Source of the DNA: Hirsutella rhossiliensis
Taxonomy: Eukaryota > Ascomycota > Sordariomycetes > Hypocreales > Ophiocordycipitaceae
Assembly: GCF_020360975.1 (NCBI RefSeq)
Contig: NW_025408667.1
Span: forward strand, 6,510,001 to 6,574,000
Direction of reading: 5' to 3'
Length of the DNA stretch: 64,000 bases
Shown one piece after another: positions 19,962 through 33,590 of the stretch. The notes under the pieces are model-generated. The model was not told the origin of the DNA and did not search any database. It worked only from the letters and a program-made list of their open reading frames with translations. The stretch's first letter is position 1. Every line of letters begins with the position of its first letter. The translations under genes were made by a program, and so were the position numbers.

Positions 19962-22523
19962 TACCCCCCTAGGTTATGCTAGCGGTTAGCAGTATAAACT
20001 AAAAGAACTAAATCCCTAGCAATATAGCGATATTAACGAGGCCGAGTTATTAGACGAAGGTGTTAAATTTCTAGCCTAGCAGAGCCTTTATAAGGCCGTC
20101 TGCGATTATCTAAGAAGTAGGCGTATAAGCGAGATTATAGAGGCCTTCCTTAAATGCCTATCTAGCCTAATAAGTATAAATATCGATATAACGAAGGGCG
20201 GTATAAAGGCGAGGTATATCCTATATAACTAGACGAATAGTCTATATATTATTATATTAGATAGTTGGTTTTCCGTCGAGCTTAAGAGAAAGCTACTTAA
20301 AGAGACGGAATATAGCGATAGTCTCCTTAGCTATATACGTAAGGGCAAGAAGCTCTACTTCTATTAATAAGGTTATAACTATATCCTATTTCCTAGCTTT
20401 CTAAGTAATAGGGCCGCCGAAGAAAGTAAGAATTAAACCCTATAATAACTTATATATTTCCTTATTATTAGCGAAAGCGGCGTCTAAAGCGCTCTAAAAG
20501 TAGCTGTAATATTAAGCTTAGATTAGAGCAATATAGTCTCCGTCGAGGCTAGAGGTGCCTAAAAACTAAATAGCGAGATACCTAGTAGCGTATAGGTACT
20601 TAATTAGATAATCCGCGAGCTTAGAATAAAGCTCGGAAGGGTTATAAAGGAATTTAGCTAGTTTAGATACTAATTTAGCTATATCTAGACGAGTAATATA
20701 CGCGGCATAGTTTAGCGATCTAACTTTACTTTAATAAAGCTAAATCTAGTCTTAAGAAGCTTGCCCTATATTTAGCTAGACTTTATTATATAGGAAAGGG
20801 GCTCCTTTAAAGGTATCGAGGTATCGAAGGCTAAATCGTTAAACTATCCTTTTAATATAGAAGTCTTAGTAAAGCTAAAGCTTCCTATTACTTCGGTCTC
20901 GGAGAACCTAAATACCGAGAAACTACTATAATTCTCCTTAATCTATTATAGCGTACTTCCTCTTAAGGGCTATAACTATCTAATCGGCTATATCTTAACT
21001 ACCCTTACGATAAAGGAAGACGATGTTATTAACGAAGAAGAAGACTATAAGCTAGTCGTTCTAGAAGATATAGGGCTTGTCTAGACACTATAAAAGACGA
21101 AGCTCCTTAAATGCTATAGTAAGCTCTTTCTACTAAAGGAGGGGGGAACGCCTAAGGCTATAGAGGGCTCGGATAAGGCGAAGAACCTAGCCTTATCTAT
21201 AGTATTAGTTAGGGAATAATATATAGACCTCCTTATTATCGTCTAAGAGGGCATTAGTAAAGGCGTTAACTACGTCGAGCTATTAGGTCTTAAGGTCGAA
21301 TTTAGCTATAATAGCTATAAGAACTCGGAAGGATCTTCCGGTAAGTATAGTAGTATAGGTGTCCTTATTACCTAGCTTCTAAAGGTCTCCCCTAACGTAT
21401 AAGCGGGCTTTAAACTTTATAAGAAACCTATACTTATCGAACTTATAACGAAATACCTAGGTTAGCGGAAGTAGCTTCCCTATTACTTAATCCTTTAAAA
21501 TAGCCTTAAAGGTGCCTCTCTATTAAAGTGCGTTTTATTTAGCGTAAGCTACTTCCTTAAATTAAGGGCTAAAGCGGTAAGTATAAAGTTCCTTATACGT
21601 TATTAGCTCTAAGGGCAAAGAGCGGCGATAAAGCTTTTCTTCTTATCCGAGAAAGAAAGAGCTATAAAAGTAGTTCTAGGAACTAGTAAAGCTACCGAAG
21701 TTCCGCGGCTTAGCCGGACGTAATAAACGTCGAAGTTACTAATCGCTCGGAGCGAGATTAAGCGTCGGATATAAGTTATCTATATCGTGAAACTCTTAGT
21801 CTTCTAAATCGTCGTATTAAGAGGGTTCCTATCGAACCTTAATAGTGCTAGCGTTGTCTTAGCCTAATATAGTCGAAGAAGGGGTATCCGGTTAAGGATT
21901 AGGCTTTTTTATACGAGTAGGTATTTCCTCGTATTCCGATTTATCTTCGATATATACTAGAAGCTATACTTCTAAGTATTAAGGGATAGGCTCTTATAGC
22001 TCTACCTTTCCTTTATAGAACTCGTGTTCGTTAAAGGTTATATCTTTAATCCTTCGGACTTTAGATAATAAAGGGATCTAAATCCTAAAAATATTAGTAG
22101 AGTTATAGCCTACTAGATAACCGATTTCCGTATAAGGGTCGGTCTTAAGGTCCTTTTTCTATTTATTTTAAAGGGCCTTATTTATTAAAGGGTAGGCTTA
22201 GTAGCTATACGCTTTAAGAAAAGTAATATTAGGCTAGAGCTATTAATAGCCTTTATCTCTATTATTTTTACGTAGCTACTAATAAAGTAGCTAGAAGGGT
22301 ATCTAGAAGTTATAGTGCTATCTAGGCGATCTATTATATAAGAATACTACTACTTTCTAAGTTTTAGGCTAAAGATCCGATAGAAGATTAGCGTTAATCC
22401 TTATCGTTCTTACCTAGGCGGCTATTACCCCCTTAGATCGTTCTATAGCGCCGTTCTAAGTAGGAGTATAAGGGGCTATAGGCTTATCTTAAATCCCCTT
22501 TTCCTTAATCTAAGACTTATAGG

Positions 22524-22973
22524 TATAACGACCGGTGTTATTCTTAAGGGATAAACCTATCGAGGGGTTTATATTAGTAGATATAATAGGGCGTGGTCTA
22601 AGTAATAATAAGTATATTACGTTAGTAATAAGTTAGAGGTTATAGACCGTAGACTATAACTAAGTAATTAGAATTAGAGATAGAATCGTAATAAAGATCT
22701 ATATTAAAAGCTAGAGAGCTATCTATTTAAAGGAGTAAAAGTAGGTAGCTATATATACCTATAGAGACTATCCTTAGATTATAGGCCTAGCTATAATCCC
22801 TAACGTTAAATCGCATAGAGCGTAATAATCCTATTAATCCTAGATTACTTAGATCTCTACGATCCCCTCGATCCTATATCTATTAAATAGTCGTGCTAAC
22901 TATTTATCCGTTAGACTATATTATATACTTAACGCGGTCGACCGTTAGCGGCCTAGTAGCCGTAGTCGTAACA
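22524..22973 (-). repeat. Gypsy-1 3' LTR
   Basis: 450 bp, partner of 29921-30370. On the minus strand it starts TGTTACGACT, still showing the canonical TG. The differences I could find against its partner are transitions. Confidence 0.92.
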
Positions 22974-25900
22974 CGATATCTCCCCTCCTTTTAGTCTTAT
23001 CTATAAGACCTACTATAGCTACCTTAGCCGCCGTATATAAATATACCCTTATCGCGTCGTACGTAAGTATATCGTTCCTTATTTCTTTATCCTTTCGGGA
23101 TATACTACTAATAGTATATTTAGTCGTATACTAAAAAATCGTTCCCGAAAAGCCTCTAAGCGCGCTACTCTTACCGAACATATCGACTTAAGTAGAGATC
23201 CTACTAATATACCGTGCACTCGATGCTTTAAGGCGAAGAAGATAAATTATCGGATAGCCGAAAATTCTTCGCGCTATAATAATTATATTACTAGTAGTCG
23301 TCCCTATTATAATAGTGTTTTAGTAGCCTCTTCTTATAGGTATCTTCTAATTCTTTCTATATATAGTAGCTAATATATTTCTTCTAGTAACTAAATTATT
23401 AGCGGAGTAGCGTAGGCTATATTCTAAAGAGGAGGAAGCTAGGGAAGCCTTATTAGAGCTTTAGGCATAGCTTACGAACCTTTAGTTATAAATATTTATC
23501 GCCGTTAATCGTTTAGCTCGTATCTAGAAGATTCGGAATCGTGCGAAGGAAAAGAGTTCTAAGTTATTTCGTCGTAGTATCTAAGAAGTAGATACTAAGG
23601 ATAGCGTTTTACCTACGCTCGATGCGCATAAGCATTAGGTAGTAAATAACTTATAATCGTTAGGCGTTCCTAATAAGGCGAATTAGTCCTTATTCGGTAT
23701 TAGCGAGGAGTTTACGGATCTTAGTCCTTTAATCCCTCCTAAACCTTCTAGTAAAATTATCGAAGTAGAAAGCTATAATAGGTTAAGTGCTTAAGTAGTT
23801 CCTAGGTATTTTCCTCTAGTCTATATCCCTTTTACTTAATAAGGTACTCTTATTACTAACTTTATTTTCTTATATTTAGTATTTATTCTACTTTATATTC
23901 CTAATTATCGTTAACTTTAATTTTTTCCTATAGTTTCGCGTTTTATAGCGCTAGTTCTAATAATAAGATATAAAATATTAGGTATATCCGTATTATCGTT
24001 AGTAGCGAAAGTTCGTAGTTAACTTTTAAAATAGTTTTCTTAACCTTAAACGGTCTAAGTTTCTTAAAATCTAATTTATTACTTAGTTATTTTATTTTAA
24101 TATTTCGTTATATAAGGTAGACTATATCTCCCTCTTAAAAGATTAGTCCCTATAATCTTTCCCGATTATAGTAAGTAGATATTCGTTCTCTAATAAATTA
24201 AAGTTCTTATTATATTTCTTTATATAATTTTTATAGCTAATCTACTTATAGTATCGCTCGTTCCGCTTATAGTCCTTTTTAAGTAACCTTAAATACTTCT
24301 AGGTTATATCCGTAATTAGCGTATACTAGTAAGAGCTTAGTTATTTCTATAACTAAGCTATTATAAGCTAGTTACGCTATTAGTAGCTATTTAACTTAAT
24401 CGTTTTATTCGTAACTAATATAGTATCGTAAATATTATTTAAGCGTTTAGTTAAGTCGTTTTATTTATCTATCTATTTATAGGTAATAAGCTATACTAAG
24501 CTTATATTTTATCCCTAATTATACTATAAGAGCTTGCTAAAATTTAGCTATAAACGTGCTTCCTCTATTAAAGATAATCTTATTCGGTAGTCTATAATTA
24601 CTAATAATTATTTATAGGAATATATATACTAGCTCTTCTATATTACTTACTTCTTTATATAGTAAAAAGTATCCGTACTTCGTTAATCTATTAGTAATAA
24701 CGAATATACTATCGTATTTAACGTTATAGGTTCTTTTAATAGTAGTAGCTTTATAATATAGTCGAAAGCTATTAAATCCTATAGTTTCTCTAGTACTAGT
24801 AGCGGTTATAATTCTCTATATAGTTTATATTGTTCGGCTTTACTTTATACGTAAAGTTTATATTTTTTAATAACTTATCGTACTACTTCTTTAAGCTATA
24901 GGAAGTTATATTATCGTTTAATCCGTTTTATTATTCTTCGGATTCCTTAGTATCTATATATTAGATATTTATATATATCTTATATAACTTTATCTTATAA
25001 CGCTAGTAGTATCTAGATTTTATTCTTATATATTAAAACTTCCGAATATTCTATATCGTATCCCTTTAGTACTTTATATTCTTTTATCTATTTTAGGATC
25101 TTTTAGTAAGTCGAGTTATTAGGTTATACTTTAAATATTATATTTAGCTATCGTTGCTAGTAGTTCCTATTTTCGTTGATTTCTAGGAGCTATCCTTTTG
25201 CTATAGGTGCCCCTATATTATAGTTATTTCGTCGACTAAGGGTATTAGCTCGACCGTTTTCTATTCCTTTTCTATAGATTATTTCGTAGTTAAATTCTAA
25301 TAAGTATTTAGCCTATTAGATCTATTATCCGTTTAACTATTACGTCGTTATAAAATATAAGATATTCTTATAATCTATATAAACCTTAACTTTATACTTA
25401 CTTCCGAGAAGGTAGTATCGAAATTCCTTAAAAGCTTAAATAATTATAAGGAATTCTTTATCGTAGATAGGGTAATTAAGTTCTACGCTATATAGCTTCT
25501 TTAAGTAGAATATAATTAGTTATAGTCTTCCTTTATTATCTTTTTATCCGATTTATACTCCTAGAGTAAAGTCTAATATATCGGTTTTAAGTTCGATTTA
25601 TCGTTTTAGATTAAAGGTAGTTAAGACTAGTTCTTATATAATCGTAGTCTTAATATATTCGAAAGCTTCGTTAGCTTTATCGTCTTATATAAATCCTTTT
25701 TCCTTCTTTATTAAGTTATATAGTAGTACTATAATCTTTCTAAAATCTTTAATAAATTATTAGTAGTAATTTATAAATCCTAGGAAACTTTATACGTCCT
25801 TAACATTCTTTAGCGTTAGCTATTCTTTAACTAAGTTAATCTTATCTTATTATATTCGTATCTCTCTTAGTAAGATCGTATATCTAAGGAAGTCTACTTC

Positions 25901-28900
25901 CTATATATAGAACTTACTTTTTTCTAGTTTAATTAGTAACTTCGTATTTTAAAGTACGCGGAGTACCTTATAGACGTATTCCTTATATTCTTCTAGGGTA
26001 TCCGAGAAGATTAGGATATTATCTAAGTATACTACTATAAAGATATCTAAGTATTCGCGTAGGATATTATTAATTATCCGTTAAAAGGTAGCTAGTATAT
26101 TTATAAGTCTAAATAGTATTACTAGATATTTAAATAGTCCGAATTTCGTTCTAAAGGCTATTATCTATTTATATCCCTTTTTTATATATATTAAGTTATA
26201 GGCGCCTTTAAGATTAAGGGCTATAAACTATTTTTTACTATATAGTCGATCTTATAGTTCCGATATAAGTAGTAATAGTATTCGGTCCTTTATTATAATA
26301 TTATTTAAGCGTCTATAGTTAATAACTAATTATAGCTTACCGTTTTTCTTTAGAATAAATATAACTAGATAGCTTACTTTAGATATTAACGTTTATATAT
26401 ATCCCTTTTATAGATTCTCGTCGAGGTAGTCGCGTAGCGTTTATAGTTGCTTTTCGTTTAGGTTATAAATCTTATAAAACGTCGGCGTTATTCTATCCTT
26501 AAGATAAATTTCGTGGTCCTATTAGCTATATTTAGGTAACCCTATCTTAAGTTCTTCCTTAAAGAGTTTATTATATTTCCGGTATTCCTAGGGGATATTC
26601 TCTATTCTATCCTATAGGCTTTATTCTTTCTTTTAAGAGCTGGTTTCTCTTAACTTAAGCTCTTTATTAATTTATTTAAGGTCCTTTCTTAGAGTAGTAA
26701 TAACTCTTTAGATCTTCGTATTATATCCTTTATTCTATTTATATCGGATGCTAGGTTATATAGCCGTATTAGTTAGTATATAGGTCTTATTAATCGATTT
26801 TATTATATCTATTAGTTCGGTTACTATTTTCGTTTATATCGCTAAAGCCTATAATAATTTACTTAAATAGTTATCCTTTTTATCCTATTTAGTAGCTAAA
26901 TTATCGTAAAATTTTACTTTCTCCTAAATTTACTAGTCCTAGAAACTTATGTCTTCGTTTTAATATAGCTAGCTAGTTTTCTAGTTAATTAGTAGGTTGC
27001 TCTCCTATAGCTATAGAAGCCTTAATATAAGGTCGTGTTCTTTAATATCTATAATATCGAAGTTAACTCGTTCGTCGTAGCCTTAGATATTAATATCGAG
27101 GTAATTAATCTCTATATTAATAATTCCGTTATTATAGTTAAAGGCCTCTCCTTCGATATTCGTAAGTTTATATAGATCTTTCTTATATCTCTATATAAGT
27201 CGGTAATAATTAACGACTTTAGGTAAAACGTAATTACCTATCGCGCCGTAGTTTAAAAGTATATACGCGTAATATCCCGCGATTTAGATATCTAATACTA
27301 TTTAGTTACTATAGCTTACCGTTACTATATATAGGGTCCTTAGATCTTATTATATCGTGCTAGTCTATAGCCCTTTTATAGATAGTATACCTCGTTTTTT
27401 ACTTAGTCCTTATTTATTTTATTTAGGTATTCTTCTTCGATTTATTATTAATATTATTTCTTTATATTTTCGTCGCGTAGTATTATATCGGGGCTTAAGA
27501 GACTAATTTCTTATAGCTAATCGAAGATTTCTTATTTCTCGACGCTATATCGTTTATATTATACTACTTCGTAGTTAATTATATACTATGCTTCGTAATT
27601 CTATTTATTTTCGTACTAAAGGTCGAGTTTTCGTTCTATATCTTTCTATTTCGCACGTAGTATTTTTATATCGATTCTCCCTTAGTCGAATACGGCCTAT
27701 AGCCTTTATATATATTACTAATAATCTTTTAGTATACCGTTATATCGTTTATACTATGCTTATGCTTTTTTATATTTATAAACTTTATAGTTTAGGTATA
27801 TATATTTATTATAATCTTCCTCGTTATATTTAACTTATTACGTAAGTCTTTAGAAGATTAAAGGTTCGGATGCCTTAGAGCGAGTAGCGTTATACTATTC
27901 TTTTATTTTAGCGTATTTATAGATTTTATATATCTCTAAAAGATATCTCGTTAATAAACCGTAATTATCGCGGTATTTAAGTAGTATACTATAATCGGGT
28001 TCTAATAATATAACTTAGTCGTTTAGGTAGCGTTAATCGATTTTCTAGTAGTCTAGTTCTATACTTAGGTAGGGTTTCGAAAGTACTTATCCTTTAAACC
28101 TAACCGGGAAAGCGTCGTATTATACCTTTATCTAGAAGTATATTATATAATCTAGGTAGACGTATAATATCTATAAAATATACTTATAGTGCTTATAAGT
28201 AAGTAGTATTTATAGATCGTCTCTAAATTCTCCTTATAGTTACTATTCTCGTTATAGAGCTATAAAGGTATTAACTACGGCGATAGCTATAGCGTAGTCT
28301 CTTTTATATAGTGCCGGTTAATATCGAATTAATATAGCTTATTAGTTTTCTATAAGAATTTAAGGCGTTTATTAGGTTCTAATTTTAATTATTTCTTTAA
28401 ATTCTTTAAAGTATAGAGCGTGTTCTCTAATCGTAGTATTCTCCCTTAGTAGCGAGGGTAGTAGTATAAGTTCGTTCTTATCTTCTATTTCTCTAAGTAT
28501 TTCTTATTCTTTAGAGCTTATATCGTCGATACTTCGTTATTCCTCCTTAGGTTATTATCCGAGTTTTATAAGTATAAGGGCTACGTCTATATCTTCTTTA
28601 TTATATTATTTATAGACTGCCTATTATTATTATTAATTTTTATTTCGTATATCTTCCTAGAATCGTTTACCGTTCTTCTTAATCTAGTCTTAGGAGACTC
28701 CTTTAAGATAGGGGTATTCCGGTTCTATAAATTTAACTTATTTCTATATTTTAAGATCCCTTCGTTATATTATTATAAGGGTTTTCTTTAATAGCTTTAG
28801 GAACTATCTAGTACCGTTCTTATTACTTAGGTATACCGTATATTCGTTATTATAGTATATAGTCTAACTAAGGAGTTTATACTTTAGTTCCTATTTATTA

Positions 28901-29920
28901 GTAGCGTTTAGGTGTTTCTTACCTTCTAGGGCTAGTGCTTAGTAGGTTTTCTTCTCCTTATAAGGTTATCTATATTCTTTAGAGTAATGTCTAGGTTTCC
29001 TATAGTTAAAATACTTTCCTTTACTTTTTTATATTATATCTAGATCTATCCTACCTAGGTTAGTTATATAGGCGTAGGTAATAGGAGTTTTACGCTTCTT
29101 TTTATAGTTAGCGCGTTAGTTAAAGTTATTCCTATAGGAAGGGTTCTAGTTTCCTCTTCCTTATTTCTTTTTTTAGCGTCGCGTATACTATTTATCGTCG
29201 ATTTATACTATTATAGCAATATAGTCTAAGAGGTTATTAGGTCGATTTTCCTTATAAAGCTCGTCCTTAACTTCTTCTTTAAGCCCGTTATAAAATCGTA
29301 ATATAAGGGGTTCGTCGTCTTAATTAAGCTTTAAGGTAACTTAACGGAACTTCGTAGTATAATCCGATACTAAGATCCTTTATTAGAGTTCTCGGAGTTT
29401 CTATTTAGCTTCTCGTTCCTCGTTAGTTATTCTAAATACTTTCGTAATAGCTTCTTCGAATCCTTAGAAACTAGCAAAGACTTCGTCTATCTCGTTATCT
29501 CGTCGCGCTAGTTAGTTATCGAGAAAGTCCCTTATAATAGGCCTAAACTAAGCGAGTGCCGTTCTAGATAAATAATTTCCTACGTAGAGTACCTATTCGA
29601 CTAGGTCCGAGAGTTTAGTAGGGTAAAACCGGTAATAGGCCTTAAGTTAGGTAAGAAAGTCTCGAAGCGTGCTATAAGTACCGTCGAATAGTCCTAGCTA
29701 TTTTAGTTTAACTACTTCTCTAAGGTCCCTAACTTATCTATTGCCTCCTCCGTTCCTAAGTAACTATACCTTATATTAAAGGGCGATAATTTCGCGTATT
29801 ATATCCTAAGGCGATATAGTAGCTCTAGAGTTAGTTAATCTAGCTTACTATATAGGCATATTAATAGTTATAATATTACTTAGAGTAACGCGGTATTATA
29901 CTAAATAAGAGCTTTTAACG

Positions 29921-30370
29921 TATAACGACCGGTGTTATTCTTAAGGGATAAACCTATCGAGGGGTTTATATTAGCAGATATAATAGGGCGTAGTCTAAGT
30001 AATAATAAGTATATTACGTTAGTAATAAGTCGGAGGTCGTAGACTATAAACTATAACTAAGTAATTAGAATTAAAGATAGAATCGTAATAAAGATCTATA
30101 TTAAAAGCTAGAGAGCTATCTATCTAAAGGAGTAAAAGTAGGTAGCTATATATACCCGTAGAGACTGTCCTTAGATTATAGGCCTAGCTATAATCCCTAA
30201 CGTTAGATCGTATAGAGCGTAGTAATCCTATTAATCCTAGATTACTTAGATCTCTGCGATCCCCTCGATCTTATATCTATTAGATAGTTATGCCGACTAT
30301 TTATCCGTTAGACCGTGTTACGTACTTAACGCGGTCGACCGTTAGCGGCCTAGTAGCTATAGTCGTAATA
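29921..30370 (-). repeat. Gypsy-1 5' LTR
   Basis: 450 bp, partner of 22524-22973. Here the TG start has become TA. Confidence 0.92.
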
Positions 30371-32441
30371 ATAGGTAGTCTAAAGAGTACGATCGTTATC
30401 TTAGTAGATAATATAAATATAAAGGTTCTATTAGCGTTAAATTATAGCCTTATAGTTCTTTAGAGCTATTATAACGGATTCTTAGCTCGCGTTATTTAGA
30501 AGGTAGATAAAAATAATACTTATAAATTTATCTTTAATAAGAAGAATAGCTCCTTTACCGTTAAATAAGGTGTTTATAGAGAAGATATCGATATAAATTC
30601 TCTAGAAGGGTTATAGTAACTTATTTTAAGAAGGTTAGCGTAAAATAACCTTCTTTCCCTTTATAAGGGAATAGGCCTTATAGTTAATAGTAACTAGGCC
30701 TTTAATTTTTAATCCTATTATATTTATAATAAGATATTCGAGAGCTTAAGCGTTAAGGTACCTAAGACGCTTACACTAAAGTATAGCGTTAGCGGTTTAA
30801 ATCGGTCGTAGAGATAACGAAGTAAAGTTAGAAAAGTATATTTCTTCCTTAATAGGGTTATACTTAATAACCGGTTATTAGTATTAGCGAATAGTATAAA
30901 ATACTTCCTAATCGTCCTTAGAAATATAACCGGATAATAGATTCTAGTTATATCCCTTTATAAGAAAGCGGTTAAGAGATATAATATTAGTATAGAAGTT
31001 TAGTATAAAAGTAACGTCGTTAAGTTAAAAGAGTCTATCTTTAAGTCTTATATAGACTATATTATAGCTAATAATTTAAAGTCGACTATCGCCTATAAAT
31101 AGCTCTTCTAGCTCTATAAGTATAGTATAGTTAAGAAAGCGTAATCTATTATTATAGATATATATATTAGATCTAGAGTCAAGGATAAAGGAGTCCTATA
31201 AAGGGTAGATAGCCTTTCCTATATAGAAACTTATAGATAGTCTAGGAACTAATAGATACTCCGTTACTATTACGGTAACGCTAGTAAAAGTACCTCCTTT
31301 AATAAGAGAAGTATTTATATCCTTTAATAGTTATAGTTTTTCTTACTAGTTGCCTTTTTAGATAGATTCGATCTTAGTATATAACTATAAATTTAAACTT
31401 AAGGCTTCGTTAATTTTCTTCTAAACCTTTTAATTAAGAGCCTATCCGTTAGGTCGCTATGTCTTATTAAGGTAGAAGTAGTCGGAGTAGCGATAAAATC
31501 TTCTATAGATATATTTAGGGATGCCTTATTTATTTTACTTAGCTCTTAATAAGCCCTTATTTTTATCTTTTCCCTCCCTTTCTCCCTTACCTTAGAAGGA
31601 GGCTCTAAAGGCTCCCTTTATATTAGAAGTTTTAATATAGTAAGCTCGCTTAAAGATTTTACTAATCTTAATACTATTTAGGAAGTCTAGTTACTAATAG
31701 GGCTTTCTAAAGGCAGCTTTATCTTCTATCTTATTAATTTAATAGTCCGTAAATAAAGCGTTAATAGACGAAATAGCTTATAGGAAGTCTTAGGTAGGTC
31801 GTAGGTCCTAAATATTAGGAAGTCTTAGTTATCTTACCTTAGTAAGGACTTTCTGCTATTAGGTAATCTAAGCTTCGATCTTAGTTTAGTTAGGCGATTA
31901 GAGAGTTAAACGATAACGCTAAAGAACTTCCCTCTTAAGTGCCTAGTCTATAAGAGCGACTTATACTTAAAGTAAGGATAATTGCTTCGTAACGTCGTAT
32001 TCTTTAGCAATAGTACTATAGTAGTTACTAATAGTCTTAATAATATATTATTAAAGGCTAGCGAGGGCCTTTACTTAGTCTCTATATCCCTATAGCTTAC
32101 TACGGTACTAGGTATATAGGAATTTAAGTTATTAGAATTCTTCCGAGGAAAGATTAGCTAGATTAGATATATCTATATTAATTAGGCGAAAGGTTAGCTT
32201 AATAGGCTTTTAAAGAACCGGCTTGCCCTAGATCGTAGGGTTAAGTACGTCCTAAAGGTTATATAAGGAGGCGAATTTCTTAATAATTAAAATCTATTAT
32301 TTCTAGTTAGAAGGGCCGTTAAGGACGGTGCCCTTTAAAGAGCCGTTAAGATTAATAGCTAAGCTTATTATAGAAGCTATTTATATATAGTAGAATAAAC
32401 GAGAATAAGATACCTAGTTAATAGTAGACCGGGATTATAAC

Positions 32442-32677
32442 TATTATATAGAGGATAAGTAAGTAAGTATAAAGATTAGGGACTAAAAGACTCTTAATTC
32501 TACTATCTAAAGTAAAAGAATAATACGATCTTTATAGATAAGATAAATAAATAACTAGAAACTAATAGAAGGTTCTATAAGGAATAATAGCATAGCTAAT
32601 AAAGATAATATAAGTTATAAGCTAACTATATAAATATAGGGATTAAACTATTAGAGGCTAATATACCCTATATAATA
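32442..32677 (-). repeat. Copia-1 5' LTR
   Basis: Partner of 19726-19961. The sequence next to it on the minus strand (GTTATAATCCCGG) sits where a primer binding site is expected and resembles that of Copia-2. Confidence 0.88.
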
Positions 32678-32682
32678 CTAAT

Positions 32683-33510
32683 ACTATAGAACCCTTCTTT
32701 AAGATAATCCTAAATACTAGTAAGTCTTCCCTTTTATAATATAACGCTTATATAGTTAGGTCTAACTATATCTAGATTTTCTTACCTTATAAGCTTAATA
32801 AGCTTAGTTGGTTTTTTAAATAATATTATTAAGGTTATACTAGTAACCTATCTAGAGGTATCTAGAACTTCGACGTTAAATAGGAGGGAAAAACTAGAGT
32901 GCCTAGAGGAAAACCCTCCCCTCTTTCGTAGCTAGTCCGCCCTTATACCGGGTCGCGGTTGCAATACATAGGAATCTTACGCCGGCTATCTTAGGTATCG
33001 TTATAGTTAGTCGGAATCGTATTAGCCCCGCTATAAAGTAACCTTAGAAAGTAACTCCTTTATATACACGGGGTATATAGCGTTAATCGGTAGTATAAGC
33101 GTTTTTAGTTAACGGTTAATAGTTAATTATATAATTATCTCTAACCTTATCCTATAACGATATCTTCCCGGGCTCTGCCTTATTTTTCCGCCGTAAGGCT
33201 TAGCGGGCTATTTTTATTAATGCCGGCCTTTAGCCGGGCCGGTAGTCGGGTTATCGCACCGGCTTCGCGCCGTACTTATCGAGTTACTAGTATCGGCCCT
33301 AGGTTTTTATTTTCCCGGTCGGGGGGCCCGGACCGGGGTTAGGGGGAGGTCCTAACGAATTCGTCGCTAGGTCTAGGTAGGCGAGGTCCGGGCCGGCCTA
33401 CTTATAGCGGGGCTAGACTGCTAGTATATTTATAAGCGCTTCTAGAAGCGCTAATTAGCTAATTAATAAGCAGGTTAGCGTAGTCTGCTAGTCCGACTAA
33501 AAATTAATCG
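32683..33510. other. Flank between TE stacks with GC-rich patch
   Basis: Up to about 32,940 this is RIP-type AT-rich DNA without a recognisable product. From about 32,940, and strongly at 33,160-33,440, it becomes GC-rich with many CpG, GGGCC and CGG motifs and G runs (GGGGGGCCCGGACCGGGG). CpA and TpG are still scarce there. It looks like a mutated sequence that began CpG-rich, so RIP left its GC content high. No coding frame was recognised. Confidence 0.5.
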
Positions 33511-33590
33511 TGCCCCTAGCCGGATTCGAACCGACTCTAGCGTTATAGCTAGCAGGCTTCCTAGGTATATAACTACTATACTACGAGGGT
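33511..33590 (-). tRNA. tRNA-like sequence or tRNA pseudogene, anticodon unassigned
   Basis: On the minus strand, 80 nt carry a canonical pol III B box (GGTTCGAATCC, plus positions 33522-33532) inside a T arm GTCGG/CCGGC, and an A-box-like TAGTATAGTAGTT with a GTAT/ATAC D stem. A TTTTT terminator (33499-33503) lies 7 bases past the 3' end. The acceptor stem pairs imperfectly (ACCCTCG against TAGGGGC) and the anticodon arm does not fold clearly: two CTAG-based hairpins compete. It may be a RIP-damaged tRNA or a tRNA-derived element. Confidence 0.5.

Larger units (their letters stand above)
22524..30370 (-). mobile_element. Gypsy-1 LTR retrotransposon nested in Copia-1
   Basis: 7,847 bp, with identical-length 450-bp LTRs and a perfect 5-bp target duplication ATAGG (22519-22523, 30371-30375). 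It sits in the Copia-1 integrase region. On the minus strand, a CCHC-type zinc knuckle of gag lies near 28,985-29,030 (KPRHYSK, with Cys codons turned to Tyr). The reverse transcriptase runs near 26.0-26.4 kb with YLDNILIFSD at about 26,000-26,030, the YLDD motif altered. RNase H and integrase follow leftward. A purine tract ends at 22974 beside the 3' LTR. Many TAA/TAG codons, no intact frame. Confidence 0.93.
19726..32677 (-). mobile_element. Copia-1 LTR retrotransposon, split by Gypsy-1
   Basis: It is bounded by two 236-bp LTRs and a perfect 5-bp target duplication CTAAT (19721-19725 and 32678-32682). Removing Gypsy-1 with one copy of its target duplication leaves 5,100 bp, a normal Ty1/Copia length. 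Minus-strand coding is recognisable. At about 22.1-22.5 kb the integrase end reads APYTPT, then NGAIERS. At about 21.4-21.6 kb the reverse transcriptase start reads KLLPLT, VFRYKFDKY and FKARL, where the spaced stops fit lost Trp or Gln codons. The gag/protease part should lie at 30.4-32.4 kb. A G-rich tract next to the left LTR (19962-19975) fits the polypurine tract. It cannot be autonomous now. Confidence 0.9.

Noticed and set aside
20505..21740. Long indel-free plus-strand frame with only TAA/TAG stops
   Set aside because: The minus strand of the same stretch reads Copia-1 integrase and reverse transcriptase blocks, and the LTR polarity agrees, so the plus frame is its antisense shadow.
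27588..27833. 81-residue plus-strand open frame starting with ATG
   Set aside because: It lies inside Gypsy-1, opposite to its coding strand. The product is a Tyr/Ile/Leu-rich run typical of chance frames in AT-rich DNA.
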